Source of the DNA: Ochotona curzoniae
Taxonomy: Eukaryota > Chordata > Mammalia > Lagomorpha > Ochotonidae
Direction of reading: 5' to 3'
DNA: 64,000 nucleotides
Assembly: GCF_017591425.1 (NCBI RefSeq)
Contig: NW_024464918.1
Location: 10,166,001 to 10,230,000 of the forward strand
Of the stretch, positions 46,776-58,350 are shown in pieces. The stretch's first letter is position 1; every line of letters starts with the position of its first letter. The position numbers were made by a program, and so were the translations under genes. The notes under the pieces are model-generated. The model was given only the letters and a program-made list of their open reading frames with translations. It was not told the DNA's origin and did not search any database.

Positions 46776-47344
46776 CTTTCCCATCAATACTGACTGAATG
46801 AACTGTCCTTCAACTAACAAGATACATTTTTAAAACTTCATAAAGAGTATTAAGTGAATCCAAAGTACACTGCTACATTTTACTTCTGTGCCAGCTTTAT
46901 AGATATTTTCCATAATCTATAGGCAATAATAAAGTTTATTAGCACCATTAGCACAATTTGGCTATTTAAAGAATGAAGGCTCACTGTAAAACTGATGTGA
47001 GACTATGATCTTAATCCAAATATTTATACGATTGCACGAACTCCTTTAGTCTCTGTACCTCTGAGCTTTTAGCAGTACCAGGACTGTAAAGAGAAATAAA
47101 CTGTCAGATTTTACACAAGTGGATTACAGTTAACCTATCGGTGTATATGATGTTACTTTATAAATTATTTTCTACTTTTTGTTAAAAGGTGGACTGTTTA
47201 TTGGTAGCATTTTTTCAGTTAAACTTTGTACTTGGAAGTCGGTACATACACTGAATTCAATTACCAGGAGTTCCTACAAACCTGGTTGCTTCCTTTGTTT
47301 TTCTTTTCAACACTATTTTAATGTCTGCTCTTCACTGTGAAGCT
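46776..47344. other. unique sequence, perhaps one MIR trace
   Basis: 46887-46985 (GTGCCAGCTTTATAGATATT, AGCACCATTAGCACAATTTG) may be a very decayed antisense MIR. Otherwise nothing. Confidence 0.4.
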
Positions 47345-47520
47345 GTGTGCCAGAGCACACTGGGGATACCGAGATAATCGGTCTTTCTCATTGTGAAATA
47401 TATGATCCCACAAGGACGACAACAGAGAAAAGTTACAGAGGTAAGACAGGGAAACAGAACACCATGACTTGGTGCATTTCAACATTAGGTTTTAAAAGGA
47501 CGTAGGAGGGAGTTCAGAAA
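47345..47520. repeat. possible ancient repeat remnant
   Basis: TGTGTGCCAGAGCACACTGG and GGATACCGAGATAATCGGTC resemble the GCCAGGCACTGTGCTAGG ... GGATACAGAGATGAATAAG stretch of a mammal-wide repeat, followed by AAGACAGGGAAACAGAAC. Class not settled. Confidence 0.4.
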
Positions 47521-47811
47521 GGAAGAAACAATCAACTTTCCTAGAGAATCATTAGGTTAGATGACCATTTGAGTAACATATCTCCCCAAAGTTGCAAAAG
47601 TTGATTACATTCCAGACTTTTGCGGTATCTACTGACGAGGGCTTACATGACACGCCTGGTTTATTGGCTGGTTCTTGGTATAGCCAAGCAGCTGCAATAG
47701 ACAAAGGATGGGCTGCACAGGAGGGGAGGGTGGCAGCAGAGTGCCACCCCACCGTGCCAAGGTTCCATCAGACAGCTTTCTGTGTTCCCTTCATTCTTTC
47801 ACCCTGCCCTT

Positions 47812-48118
47812 ATTTTAAAAAAATCGTTTATGTGAAAGGCAGAGTGACACATATACTGACTTGTATTGTCCATTATTTGCATAATTCTCCAAATAATTCC
47901 AAGAGTAAGGCCCGGGCCAGGATTAAGTCAGGAATACCAGTCAGTTCCCATTCAGCAGGGTGGCAGGAACCTAAGACTCCATCTTCTGTTCCCTTCCCAG
48001 AAATATTAGCAGAGAGATGAATTAAAAGCTGATTACCCAGCACTACAATCAACACTGTAAAATGCCATATGGGCATCTCAAGTCATGGCTTAACCCACCA
48101 CATCACATGTCAGCCCCT
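47812..48118 (-). mobile_element. old CSINE, full length
   Basis: Tail side GTTTATGTGAAAGGCAGAGT, GTGGCAGGAACCTAAGACTC, ATGCCATATGGGCATCTCAA and the head complement GGCTTAACCCACCACATCAC. The head follows the rabbit-like arrangement rather than the pika young subfamily. Confidence 0.8.
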
Positions 48119-49019
48119 ACTTAACGTTTTAATGGTCGGAAGTTCCCAAAGTGTCTGCATCAGATGTTGGCCAAAATCAGCATACACAACTCAGGAAGAA
48201 ATTCAAGAGTTTTTAGTTTTATACATTTTTTTTACCTATAACAGATTAAACCTGCAACACTGAAGGCCAAGTCATGAATGCTTTGGACTCACAAAGGATT
48301 CACACATTTTCTGACTCCATCAGGCTATCAGGAAACAATTAGCTTTTCAAGAACCGCCTGTATTTTTCTAAATTTCAGTTTCCAAGAAATAACATGCTAT
48401 GTGTCCAGGCAGTTTAAAAGAAAAAGAACAAGTTTCAATTATTAGCAACAGTACTACTAAAAAAAGGCTAGGCAGGTATATGTTACAACAGTGGACACCA
48501 ACAGTATACATGAAGCTATAACCTGGAACCCAGCACTCATACAAAGAGACAAAAGCACATTTTCCTTTCCTCAAAGTCCTTGAATTATGCTATCTGATTT
48601 TGTATGGGGATGAAAAGTAATTGGTGAGACATGTTGTCAACACCCGTGTTTCTAACGTTTTATACTGAATTTGCCGTCTGGGTAAAGTTCATGGACAAAC
48701 ACATAGTCAATGTGCCTTCAAGAACATTCCCTAGTTTCTAAGCCTTTGCTTCAATTCCCCCTGAAGATGCTGCTCAATGCCTTTTGTTTGGGCTTGGCAG
48801 ATGACCTGTAATTATCTGCAGCTATGATTCTCTCACATGCTTCAGAGACTATTCAGATAACAGTACCGCCTGAGTGGCACTTCTAATTGAAAACTTTGTC
48901 AGTGAAATCCTGGAGAAAAAAGATTCCGGTTGTGAAAGAATGAGGGCTACGCCCAGCGCTAGCACAGTAACCTTAATAATTAATTATCTTCTATGAAATG
49001 ACTATACTTAATAAAATAG
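48119..49019. other. unique sequence
   Basis: 48760-48930 is less AT-rich and looks like ordinary conserved-type non-coding DNA, untested. 48952-48977 (CGCCCAGCGCTAGCACAGTA) slightly resembles a CSINE head. Confidence 0.45.
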
Positions 49020-49130
49020 CTTTATTTTATGGTGATAATTACTGAGTACATATTATACCTCAGGCACTCCGTGGCAAGCGATCTAAACATGACCCCATTT
49101 ATTTTATACAAATATCTTTTGTAACTGGAA
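49020..49130 (-). mobile_element. MIR fragment, antisense
   Basis: GATAATTACTGAGTACATAT, TATACCTCAGGCACTCCGTG and CATGACCCCATTTATTTTAT match antisense MIR start order (ATTGAGCACTTACTATGTGC). Confidence 0.6.
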
Positions 49131-49474
49131 CCATCATTTTCTCTATGTAATAACCAAGAAAATTAGTATGAGATAGCCAAGGACAGCAAATGGCAGTTGG
49201 TTCAAAGTAGGTTCCAACTGCAACACTCTATTACTTGTGTAGCAGAGTAGCATTTTAAAAGAATGCACTGCATATGTTGGTTTCACTTGCTTTGCTAACA
49301 TAGCAAGTGATCCTAAAAACCGGTGGCTCAAAATAAATACACTTTGGATTTCAGCAGTCTGCAATACGAGGCTGATGCTAAAGTGCGGCAGATTAACCTT
49401 GACCTCGGAACATGCATATGGGATATCTAAATGTGTGTGATCCTGCCTCCACTTGTGATCCAATAACTTACTTT
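49131..49474. other. unique sequence
   Basis: A 106-codon antisense frame (49143-49463) has no motif I recognise. Confidence 0.5.
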
Positions 49475-49668
49475 CTGAGATGTAGCAGATGGTGGCTCAA
49501 ATAGTCACATCTTTGCCACCCAAGTGGGAGCCATGGATGGAAGTTATGGCTCCTGGCTTTAGTCTGCCCCAACCCCTGTGACTGAGGGCAGACAAACAGT
49601 AAAGAGGAGAGAGATTGTCTCTTTCTCCCTCTTTCTGTCACTCTATCTTTCAAATAGATGAACTTGGA
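49475..49668 (+). mobile_element. old CSINE, 5'-truncated
   Basis: GAGATGTAGCAGATGGTGGC, TCAAATAGTCACATCTTTGC, CACCCAAGTGGGAGCC, CCTGGCTTTAGTCTGCCCC and TATCTTTCAAATAGATG follow the old subfamily 3' two thirds. Confidence 0.75.
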
Positions 49669-50092
49669 AGAAAAAAAGGGGGTGTGGGAGGGTAAACAGT
49701 TACATCTTCAGCAGCCATCTGTAACTCCAAGCCTTTAACTGGATTTGTTAGCAGAGACCATCGCACAGGTCTTCTGCCTGTGGCATGGAGCTCCTACAAG
49801 GAAACGACAGGGTTCAAAGGGGAAGACAGGAGAGGAGAGACAACTGCAGCCACTCTTCAGAAACCCTGCAGCAGCACCTCCGCTACATTTTAAGATTAAC
49901 TCAAAGATTCTCCCCAGTTACAGGGGGAGGAAAAAGTTCTCTTCTGCTTAACAGGCAATTAATTGCAGGGTTCTAAGAAAAGTGGTGACCTCAGGAATCT
50001 TTAACCATTTTAATGTCTTCATCAGATAACTTACATAAAAGTATTCATAAATCTGTGAGAAGATTAAACTATCTCAAGGAAAATAGTACTAA
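49669..50092. other. unique sequence
   Basis: GGAGAGGAGAGACAACTGCA near 49830 is purine-rich. Frames of 63-68 codons only. Nothing recognised. Confidence 0.5.
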
Positions 50093-50104
50093 GATGTATT
50101 GTGG

Positions 50105-50430
50105 GGGGTCCAGCACAGTAGCCTACCAGCTAAAGTCCTTGTCTTGTACCCGCCGAGATCCCATATGGGTGCTAATTCTAACCCCAAAGACCCTGCTTCT
50201 CATTCAGCTCCCTGATTGTGGCCTGGAAAAGCAGTTGAGGGTGGTGCAAAGCCTTGGGACCCTGTACCCATGTGGGAGACCCTGAGGTGGCTCCTGGCTT
50301 CTGATCAGTGCAGCTCTGGCTGTTGTGGCAACTTGGAAAGTCAATCAATGAACGGAAGAGCTTCCTTTCTGTCTCGCCTCCTCTGTATATATGCTTTTCC
50401 AATAAAAATAAATCTGCAATAAAAATAAAA
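50105..50430 (+). mobile_element. CSINE, first of a tandem pair
   Basis: GGGGTCCAGCACAGTAGCCT head, GATCCCATATGGGTGCTAAT, CTGTATATATGCTTTTCC and the tail AATAAAAATAAATCTGC. Flanked by GATGTATTGTGG (50093-50104) and ATGCATTGTGG (50431-50441). Confidence 0.95.
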
Positions 50431-50441
50431 ATGCATTGTGG

Positions 50442-50794
50442 GATTCAGCAACATAGTGAACTAGTGGCTAAAGTCCTTGCTTTGCATGTGCCAGGATGCC
50501 ATTTTGACACCAGTTTGTGTCCAGACTGCTGCACTTCCCATCCAGCTCCCTGCTTGTGGCCTGGGAAAGCAGCAGAGGACGACCCAAAGCCTTGAGACCC
50601 TGCACCCACATGGGAGACCTGTTAAAAGCTCCTGGCCCCTGGCTCCTGGCTCCTGCTTCCCAGCTTTGGATCAGCTCTTCTGCAGAGTTATGGCCTTTGG
50701 GGGAGTGAACTATCAGATAGAAGATTTTTTGTCTTTATTTCTCTGTAAACCTTTCAAATAAAAATAACTAAATCTTTTTCTTGTAAAAAAAAAA
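50442..50794 (+). mobile_element. CSINE, second of a tandem pair
   Basis: Head GATTCAGCAACATAGTGAAC, GCCAGGATGCCATTTTGACA, and a body lengthened by repeated CTGGCCCCTGGCTCCTGGCT units near 50630-50655. Tail TAACTAAATC and poly(A). Flanked by ATGCATTGTGG (50431-50441) and TTGTATTGTGG (50796-50806). Confidence 0.95.
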
Positions 50795-50806
50795 GTTGTA
50801 TTGTGG

Positions 50807-51274
50807 TCTCAAAGTTTTAATCTCTACATGTGACATCTTTAGGAGTTTGTGGGGAATATATATTATGCCATTATAAATGGATATAAAATTTTTCTGCCAA
50901 ATAAATTTATTCTTTAATTCCATTTCCCATGAGCCTACTGAAATCTTCCATGAATTTCATGTTCATAACTCATTTATATGAACATAAGTAACTGCAGATA
51001 TATACATTATACTTGTATACTTACATGCATATATAAACATTGGGAGATAAAGGTATAGCTTTCTGGCATCATGAATATCTTCTAACTTCAATAGGGAAAA
51101 CAGACTCATGTAAAGGAGGTCATTCGGTTGAGACCATTCAGAATCCTGCTGTCACAAACCACCACCTGGAAAGAACGCTGTTCCTCATATCTAGTTTCCT
51201 CCAGACCACACGCTCTCAGTGTCTTTTGCAGCTGTGTGTGTGTGAAGTCAAACAGGGGCACAGTCCAGGCTGTG
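50807..51274. other. unique sequence
   Basis: The 100-codon frame at 51040-51342 runs into the MIR and carries no known motif. Confidence 0.5.
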
Positions 51275-51450
51275 ATGGTGACAAACAGTCTGGATTCCAC
51301 CACTCAGTAGTTCAACAACCTCAGATGAGTTATTTGAACTGAATCTTAGTTGTCTCCTCTGCAGAACAGGCATATTGTATTCCTCATAGTACTGTTGTGA
51401 GGGCACATGAACAGCATATATAAAGCAATTGGTGCAATGCCCAGGGCACT
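51275..51450 (+). mobile_element. MIR
   Basis: CTGGATTCCACCACTCAGTA, TCAGATGAGTTATTTGAACT, CTGCAGAACAGGCATATTGT and CTGTTGTGAGGGCACATGAA are collinear with sense MIR, ending near GGTGCAATGCCCAGGGCACT. Confidence 0.88.
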
Positions 51451-51454
51451 GATT

Positions 51455-51534
51455 TTATATATATACATATACATATTATATATATATATATACACATATA
51501 TATGCATATACATTATATATATATATATATATAA
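51455..51534. repeat. (TA)n-rich microsatellite
   Basis: Eighty bases of TATATA with CATA, CACA and GCATA interruptions, directly after the MIR. Confidence 0.93.
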
Positions 51535-51594
51535 ACTATAAAAGTTTAGATAGAGAAAATGCTAAGATCCTGTTAAGATTTATCATGACTTTGC

Positions 51595-51935
51595 CCCTGT
51601 TAACCTCCTTGGCTTCTTCTTGTTTCATATTCCACTACATCCATTAACCATCAGTTTCTTCTGAACTTTCTGGCCTTATTTCCATTTCTAAAATTTTTTT
51701 CTGCCCTCCAAGCTATTGTACTTGTCCTTCTGCTCTCCTGGAAAATCCTCTTCTCCAGAATCTCATGGCTAATTACTTCCTATCATTCACATCATTGAAC
51801 TCATGTCAATGGACAGGTATTTTTCAGATGAACCTCTGGTTCTTCCTAGTAATTCATTACCATGTTGTTATATTTATATATTTTTTAACAATTATTTGTA
51901 CCCTAACTTATCTTTACTATGACTTTATTTACTTT
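51595..51935 (+). mobile_element. L2 3' region
   Basis: CTTGTCCTTCTGCTCTCCTG, GAAAATCCTCTTCTCCAGAA, TCATGGCTAATTACTTCCTA, TCATTCACATCATTGAACTC and AGATGAACCTCTGGTTCTTC follow the L2 stretch encoding the end of its ORF and UTR, including the CACATTACCCTG-like segment. No frame survives. Confidence 0.78.
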
Positions 51936-54900
51936 TAATTAGATAGCTTCCACCAATATTCAGAGCTGTGAAAGAGCACATAAAAGCTGTGATATTTTTG
52001 GTCTTATTTCAGTGTCTCAAATAGAGATAGTAGATCCTAGTATATCCTGGGCTGGGCTGATGGATCAACGCGGTTGTGTGTGTATCTACCGAAGATACAG
52101 TCAAATGGGGGGAACTGGAAGGATTCAAAAACCAACAGCACACGAAATGGCTTTTCTGTGGGTGAGCTCATATGAACATATACCTGCTTGCAGCTGCAGG
52201 AGAGACGGGACACATGGGTAACTGCTTGCTGTTCGCTGCAGGCCGCACAGACGAGACAAATGTACTCAGCTCTGGTGAAATCTCAAGCCACCTTTATCTT
52301 TTCCTCGACGCTCTTTATTCTTTCCCTCAAGCTTGGTGACAGCATGACATAGAGAAGCTCTCCCCTATTTTTCACTTTCAGTCTTCTGAATTTAATGTGG
52401 GATACCTGGTGAACAACACGCTAACAGGGAAATTTGTCTGCCTTCTCCACGAAATGTTTTAAAATCTTAAGACAACAAACACGTTCTACAAGCAGACCAT
52501 TCCTGTGAGAATCAAAGCTGAAACCGTTCTAAAAATTCTCCAAGGAAGCATCAAAATAAACGTTAAATCCATTGAACTATTTATATTTTTCTTGTCTTTA
52601 TACTGGAACTGTTTGGCAACTGAAAATTCATCTGTGGGTAAATGAATTTATGTGTTCACATAAGAAACCTCTAATTAGCACATACAGTCAAGTGTGGAGA
52701 ATTTTCTACCTAACATTCTCTGGGTGAGGCTTAAAACCAAGGTCTGTCCTCCAAAACATGTGGACAGCTGCTACACACTAAACATAATAATAATAATAAT
52801 AAAACTAAAGGAAATAAGTTGTTAACGTGGGACTGTGGAGTGGAGTTTGACTCCATCTCCAGAACAGATGCTCCAGGTCTGGGACATTTTGCATAGAGTC
52901 ATTAGAGAATTCATATTCAAAGACTCCTGGGGTGCTGTCTGACTGTTTGGTTTAATTAATAGATCTATTTACAACTCTAAGAGCAGAGGACTCGGAGAAC
53001 TAACAGGATGTGCATTGCCAATTACTTTTCCACCTGGAAAACTGTCCGCCTCAGCTCAGATCCCCTTGGTCTGTGTTTGAGATCTCCTTAGCTCTGTTTC
53101 CCTAATCTAATTAGAAAATCTTTACTTCACACAAAGGTGTCAGAGGATGTACCCAAGATGCTTACTTCCTGACAACCCAAATGTGAAATTCTCATTTTTT
53201 CTTTATAATCATTCAAATTACCAGAATTATGGAATTTGTGCCGCATAACAACAGTCTCAGAATAGCCACATGGGACTAAACTGCGTTTTTCAGCATTCAC
53301 ACTCAATCATTCAATATTGGACAATTTCCTAACAGGGATTTTTTATATATAAGGCTAGTAGACACAGAGCTTTCTCATCTATGCTTATCAACGCAGTGCT
53401 CTTTCCTTAAGCCTACATAATCCAGAGTTAACATGAAGTACTCAATAGGGTGCTTTGCATCTCAGCCAGAAAGGCACCATTCTGCCTGGTCTGCTCACTT
53501 ACTGAGTTAGCTGCAGTAAGCAACATCCCTAAACTCTATGCATAGCTTTGTGAATTCTAGTCTCCAGCTATTAAAAAGATACTACTTCAGTACTGACAGA
53601 GAAATCACAATGTTCCATAGAGTAGCAGTAGCGTGTTTGCTCCTTAACAGAGCAGGGTTTACCAGTATCCTTGGGAGAGCACTTCCTCTCCATTGCTCCC
53701 CACCCCTACCCGTGCTGGAAAACATTTCCAGTTCCTGCTTCCTCAAATAAAGAGACTTCCTATTCACTTAGTTCGGTCCCCTGGTGAGCTGAAGTCATTT
53801 CACCTATAGAAGACAGATGACTCCAACCCTCAATCCTGAGCTTGAATTGCAATACAAACCAAATTAGATAAAATAAATCAATAATATCCTTGCAGGCCAA
53901 ATTCACTTAAGTAACATTTACAGTACAATTGCCCTCTTTGCCCATACATTTTAATCCATTAACACTATACACTATCTGGCACCTGAATAAATACATTATC
54001 CCTGCTGAATATAAATGAAGTAGGAGTCCAACAGTTTTGTGAGTTCAGTGAAAGGTAAATATATTTTCTTTTTTCTAAAGTTGACGTTGGAATAAAACAA
54101 AAATCCAGTACATCAAAACACTTAAATTGTACGACTAACTATTTTAATGTCTTAATTACCTATTCAAGACTTAAACACATTGGAATCATTATAGGGGCTA
54201 TCGCATTCACAACTCTTATAATATGAACCTTCAACTATACAGTCCAAAATTTTGCTTTTGTAGTTCACCGTGGAAGGTATACAATGGATTATCAATAGAC
54301 ATATAGCAAACTGTCACAACAAACTTCGCAGTGGGTTTTGAACTCACAAAATGAGCAGGATATCGAATTATGAGTTTAAGTAACATAGATTTGCTGTTGG
54401 CAGTGAAAAATGCAATGAAGTTAGTCCCTCCTGTTCTAAATCTTCAATGAAGCCGAGGGTGAAAAGAGGATTGTAAAAAGTTAAATAATAAGTAAAATTT
54501 ATCCTGGTACAAAAATATACTGAAAGCCATGCATAGTTTTCTTGTGATATGCATTTTTCATTAATTTTCTGAAGAAAATTCTTACTGAACAACAGCAGAT
54601 AGATAAGACCTTTATTCAGTCAGGGCTTCGAACTTGGGAAAGGCAGTCAGACAAATTCTTTCAACCTGTGTCAGAACTCTAACAGTGTCAGAACACTACT
54701 CTCACCTGGCAGGCAACGACAATGCAACAACCCTGGTGCTTGTTAGGTAGTTGTCTGGTAAGTGCATGCCCAGGTGGTCAAGTGCAGGCTGAGGGAACCA
54801 TTCCAGGAAAATATTCAACAGTGCTGCTAGTGAGAATAATCTCACTAAGGGCACATTCCAGGGTTCTCGGCTGCGTTACGTTTCTGGCGTTTAAATTTTC

Positions 54901-54984
54901 CCTCATAAAATGCTATGGAGCACTGTTTGTTGGCATGCCTTATGTTTAATACTACATGTACTGCACAGCAGTTACAGTATATGA
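51936..54984. other. repeat-poor sequence
   Basis: 3 kb with only a (AAT)n tract at 52784-52803. Contains AATTA-type motifs at 52670, 52950 and 53105, and a less AT-rich patch at 52015-52260 (GATCAACGCGGTTGTGTGTG). 53640-53740 and 54680-54940 are also less AT-rich. No frame over 75 codons. No exon or promoter I can defend. Confidence 0.5.
52784..52803. repeat. (AAT)6 microsatellite
   Basis: ATAATAATAATAATAATAAA, perfect trinucleotide units. Confidence 0.93.
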
Positions 54985-55060
54985 TGCAGGGTTCACCACT
55001 TATTTTCTACAAGACCATGGACATATTATTTAACCTTTTTCAGAGTTACCTGGAAATAAA
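54985..55060 (+). mobile_element. MIR fragment
   Basis: CACCACTTATTTTCTACAAG, ACCATGGACATATTATTTAA and CCTTTTTCAGAGTTACC match the MIR core (CCACTTACTAGCTGTGTGAC ... TTACTTAACCTC). Confidence 0.65.
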
Positions 55061-55394
55061 AAAGAAATCAAGGCCCAATGAATAATGGCTTTTGGTGGAA
55101 ATTTAACAAAATGACAGAGTCACACATCAGAATATAAGCAAAGGGAAATGAATCAAAGAATAAATAAATAGCAGGTATATTTGCCTGCTGTTGCTCTCAA
55201 AACAGGTAAACACTCAGTGAGAATCAAGTGAGGAACTGGTATCCCTTGTTCCTACAGCTAGTCCTAATTTACATGATGCTAATCTCATCACCCCTATTCA
55301 TGATGCTGTGTGTGATACTAATATCTGCTTATATGAAGCTTTGCTTATCGTAGTCAAAGAGTGTGATCTAAGCATTTCTCCCGCTCAATTGAAT
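55061..55394. other. unique sequence
   Basis: Nothing recognised. Confidence 0.5.
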
Positions 55395-56052
55395 AGAAAT
55401 GGTCTTTACTATCCTGATGAGAAAAATGCAATGTAGTGTGCAAAGATTTTCTCCCATTCTGTTGGCTGCTGCTTCACTTTGTTGATTGTTTCCTTTGCTG
55501 TACAGGAGCTTTTCAGTTTGATGTAGTTGTATTTGTCTATTTTGAGTTTGAGTGCCTGTGCTTTTGACTCTAAAAGTCTGATGGCAGATGTAGATCCTTG
55601 ATCCATTCACAGCTGAATTTTGTAAACGGTGACAGGTGGATCATGCTTTGTATCTCTGAAGGCTGCTCTCCAATTGCCCCAACAGCATTTCTTGAAGAAA
55701 CCAGATTTTTCACATGCATTATTTTCAGTTCTTTTGTTGAAGATTATTTGGCTGTACATATGTGGGCTCTCTTCTGGGATTTCTATTCTATTCTGTTGCT
55801 CTTCCTCTCTGTGTACCAGTACCAGACTGTCCTGCTACCCCTGCCCTGCAGCGGGTCTTGAGATTTGCAATTGTGATTTTCTCCAGCTTCATCTTTATTC
55901 CGCAGGACAGCATTGGCTACTCATGGTCTCTTGTGCTTATAGAGGAACTTCTGTTTCATCTTTTGTATCTCTGAGAAAAACATTGTTGGGATTTTGATAG
56001 GGATCATGTTGAATCTGTATATTACTTTTGGTAGTATGGACACTTTTGACAC
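55395..56052 (-). mobile_element. L1 fragment, ORF2 3' portion, antisense
   Basis: TTTTCTCCCATTCTGTTGGC, TTTCCTTTGCTGTACAGGAG, TTGATCCATTCACAGCTGAA, CCAGTACCAGACTGTCCTG and GGATTTTGATAGGGATCATG are the usual antisense landmarks near the end of L1 ORF2. Frames of 65-122 codons are broken pieces or wrong-strand readings, with no intact ORF2. It covers part of the same L1 region as the fragment at 27890 but in the other orientation. Confidence 0.93.
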
Positions 56053-57991
56053 CTGTATCCCATATAGAAGGCCTGATTGAAATATCAGCTACCCTCCTTT
56101 TCTCCCTCTCTTTGAAAGTTAGGATTCAAATACAAACATAACAAAAAACCTCACCCAACTTTTACTCATGCATAAGAGGCAGATTATGGGAAAGCAAAGT
56201 TATTCATTGACTACCAAAGTAGCACAACAGAGCCTTAAGTTTACTGACATTTGAAATTGAGTCATCGATTTAGTAAAGAAAATCTCGTGCTTCAGAGATA
56301 ATTCACAGTTAGCCAGTAAACTGTATGCATAATGGGGAAAAAAATCAGCTACTAAGAAAGAAAAAGCACAGATGCTAAAGCCCAAATCATTTGGAAAAAT
56401 AATTTACAAATTAATAACTTAATAGACAAAGCAGAATGTTCTTACTAGTTAAAAACAGCTGCAAAATATTGGCAAGCATAACCCCCATCCAGATAGTCAA
56501 ACCTGATTGTCAATGCAAGTTAACTGAGTCTTTTTCTTTGTAACAGCTTTAAGAAAAGGAACTGATGAAAGAGCACTTTATAACATTAAGGACAAGTAAA
56601 TATAAACACACAAACACACATCATTAGATATTACTAGAGAAAGACAAACAGATAAATGTTTTATTTTTGCCTCAAAATCTACAAAAGAAAGGCCTCCTTT
56701 CTGTGGAACAGTTTCTACTCTATTTCAAAATAAGCTTTTAAAGTATTAAAATAAACCTACGCCTAAATACCACTCTCAATTACTAGTAGCGATTAATTAC
56801 ATTAATCACCTGTTAGTAGCACTTACAGTACCATCACAACCTTTATGATTGACAGTCAGGCCTAAAAATCACTTTGAAAATAAGGTATATCAACCCAAGT
56901 GGAAACTTGCCCTGTTAACAAGGAACTCTCTCAGGAGAGAACCACAGCGACGCATTCTTAGTAACCTTGGAACGACCAAGAAAAATGAAACAAATAAATT
57001 TTAAGTGACTTTAAGGAACTTTAAAACAATTCCAGCTTCTGACACTTTTTGAGCCCTGCTGCACACATAGCACTGAAGTAAGAGAGAATTAAGCAGAAAG
57101 GTGAGCTATGGATCACACACTCTCATATAATCAAACTCCGGCAGTCATAGCAGGAACAAAATGTCACCTCTAACTACCTCATTGAATTCTCAAAGTCTCT
57201 GACCCAAAAGATAGCTACATTCATACGGTCGGTCACACCCAGAGCCTCAGCAAAATTATTCAAGGAATAAAGGATATCCAGTAACGATAAAAATAAAGGC
57301 ATGGCAGAAGCATCTGATCATAATCCCCAAGTTGGCCCAGGTTGCCTGGGATTTTTTTTACCTGGTTGTAGCTTCCAAAGGCCTGCTGCCCAAACTCTTC
57401 CAGGCCCAGGAAAACTGGGTGAATGTGTTCTGCGCAACTGAACTCCTCATCACAGCTAACTTAACTGACATGCCCTTTCCTATCTCAAAGGTAGGAAAGT
57501 AATTACCAGTTTACTAAATGTATGTATTCGCTTAGAAACCTTGTTAAACTAGAGTGAGCTGGGTACCACACCAGGAAAATCTGATTGTATAAATTGAAGG
57601 TGCCCAGTGAATTTGCGTGCCTAACAAGCTCACAGGTGACGCAACTGATGCTGATTCAGGCAGCCGGCTGGGAGCTACAGTGCTGCAAATGTTACTTTCT
57701 TTCCCCTTAGTTTTCCAGCATACTTGGGCATAAACAGATTATTTAAGTCTCTTGGAAATAAGGCAGCTCAGTTTGGTAGAAATCATAATTAATGGATAAT
57801 GGATTATAGAACATTTAATGATGTAAGGATTTCATGAATGACATCAAATGTAAAGACTCACTAAAATGAGTTCATTTGGATAATGGCAATAATTCAAAGG
57901 AATTAATAGAAAACAGAACCAAAAATTAAACATAGCGAGTGAGTTTGCTCTATCTGTAAAGCAAAAAATAACCCTGAACTTTTTTTTTTAA
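56053..57991. other. unique sequence
   Basis: 1.9 kb. 57340-57500 is less AT-rich and contains a CCCAGG/CCTGGG inverted pair. CAAAGGTAGG near 57487 looks like a splice donor, but no acceptor or sustained frame supports an exon. An AATTA/GGATTA-rich patch lies at 57785-57825. Confidence 0.5.
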
Positions 57992-58005
57992 GAAATATTT
58001 TATTT

Positions 58006-58336
58006 ATTTTTTTAAAGATTTATTTTTAATATTTTTTTATTGGAAAGGCGGATATACAGAGAGGAGAGACAGGGAGATCTTCCGTCCGATGATTCACTCC
58101 CCAAGTGAGCGCAACGGCTGATGCTATGCCGATCCGAAGCCAGGAGCCTCTTCAGGGTCTCCTACGCGGGTGCAGGTTCCCAAAGCTTTGGACTGCTTTC
58201 CCGGTCCACAGGCAGGGAGCTCGATGGGAAGAGGGGCCGCCGGGATTAGAACCGGCACCCATATGGGATCCCGGGCGTGCAAGGCGAGGAACTTAACCGC
58301 TGTGCCACTGTGCCACTGCGCCACCGCGCCGGGCCC
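58006..58336 (-). mobile_element. CSINE, young, nested, repeated A-box segment
   Basis: Antisense copy with a long T/A tail and many CpGs (GGCACCCATATGGGATCCCG, CCACCGCGCCGGGCCC). Near its 5' head the 8-base unit TGTGCCAC/TGCGCCAC occurs three times in a row (58301-58324), so the A-box segment (sense GTGGCACA) is triplicated. A perfect 14-bp duplication GAAATATTTTATTT flanks it (57992-58005 and 58337-58350). The host site is the tail of an older CSINE. Frames of 63-114 codons here are read-throughs. Confidence 0.97.
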
Positions 58337-58350
58337 GAAATATTTTATTT

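Noticed and set aside
46579..46801. Ser/Leu/Pro-rich small protein frames
   Set aside because: They are produced by the CT-rich tract at a CSINE 3' end.
54140..54300. Suspected mitochondrial insert (NUMT), because of its composition
   Set aside because: I could not match it to any mitochondrial gene in order, and the flanks look the same.
55598..55997. Plus-strand frames of 70-122 codons
   Set aside because: The sequence is an L1 in antisense; these are wrong-strand readings of ORF2 DNA.
57340..57500. Possible exon ending in CAAAGGTAGG
   Set aside because: Only a donor-like site was found. There is no acceptor with a pyrimidine tract and no continuous frame.
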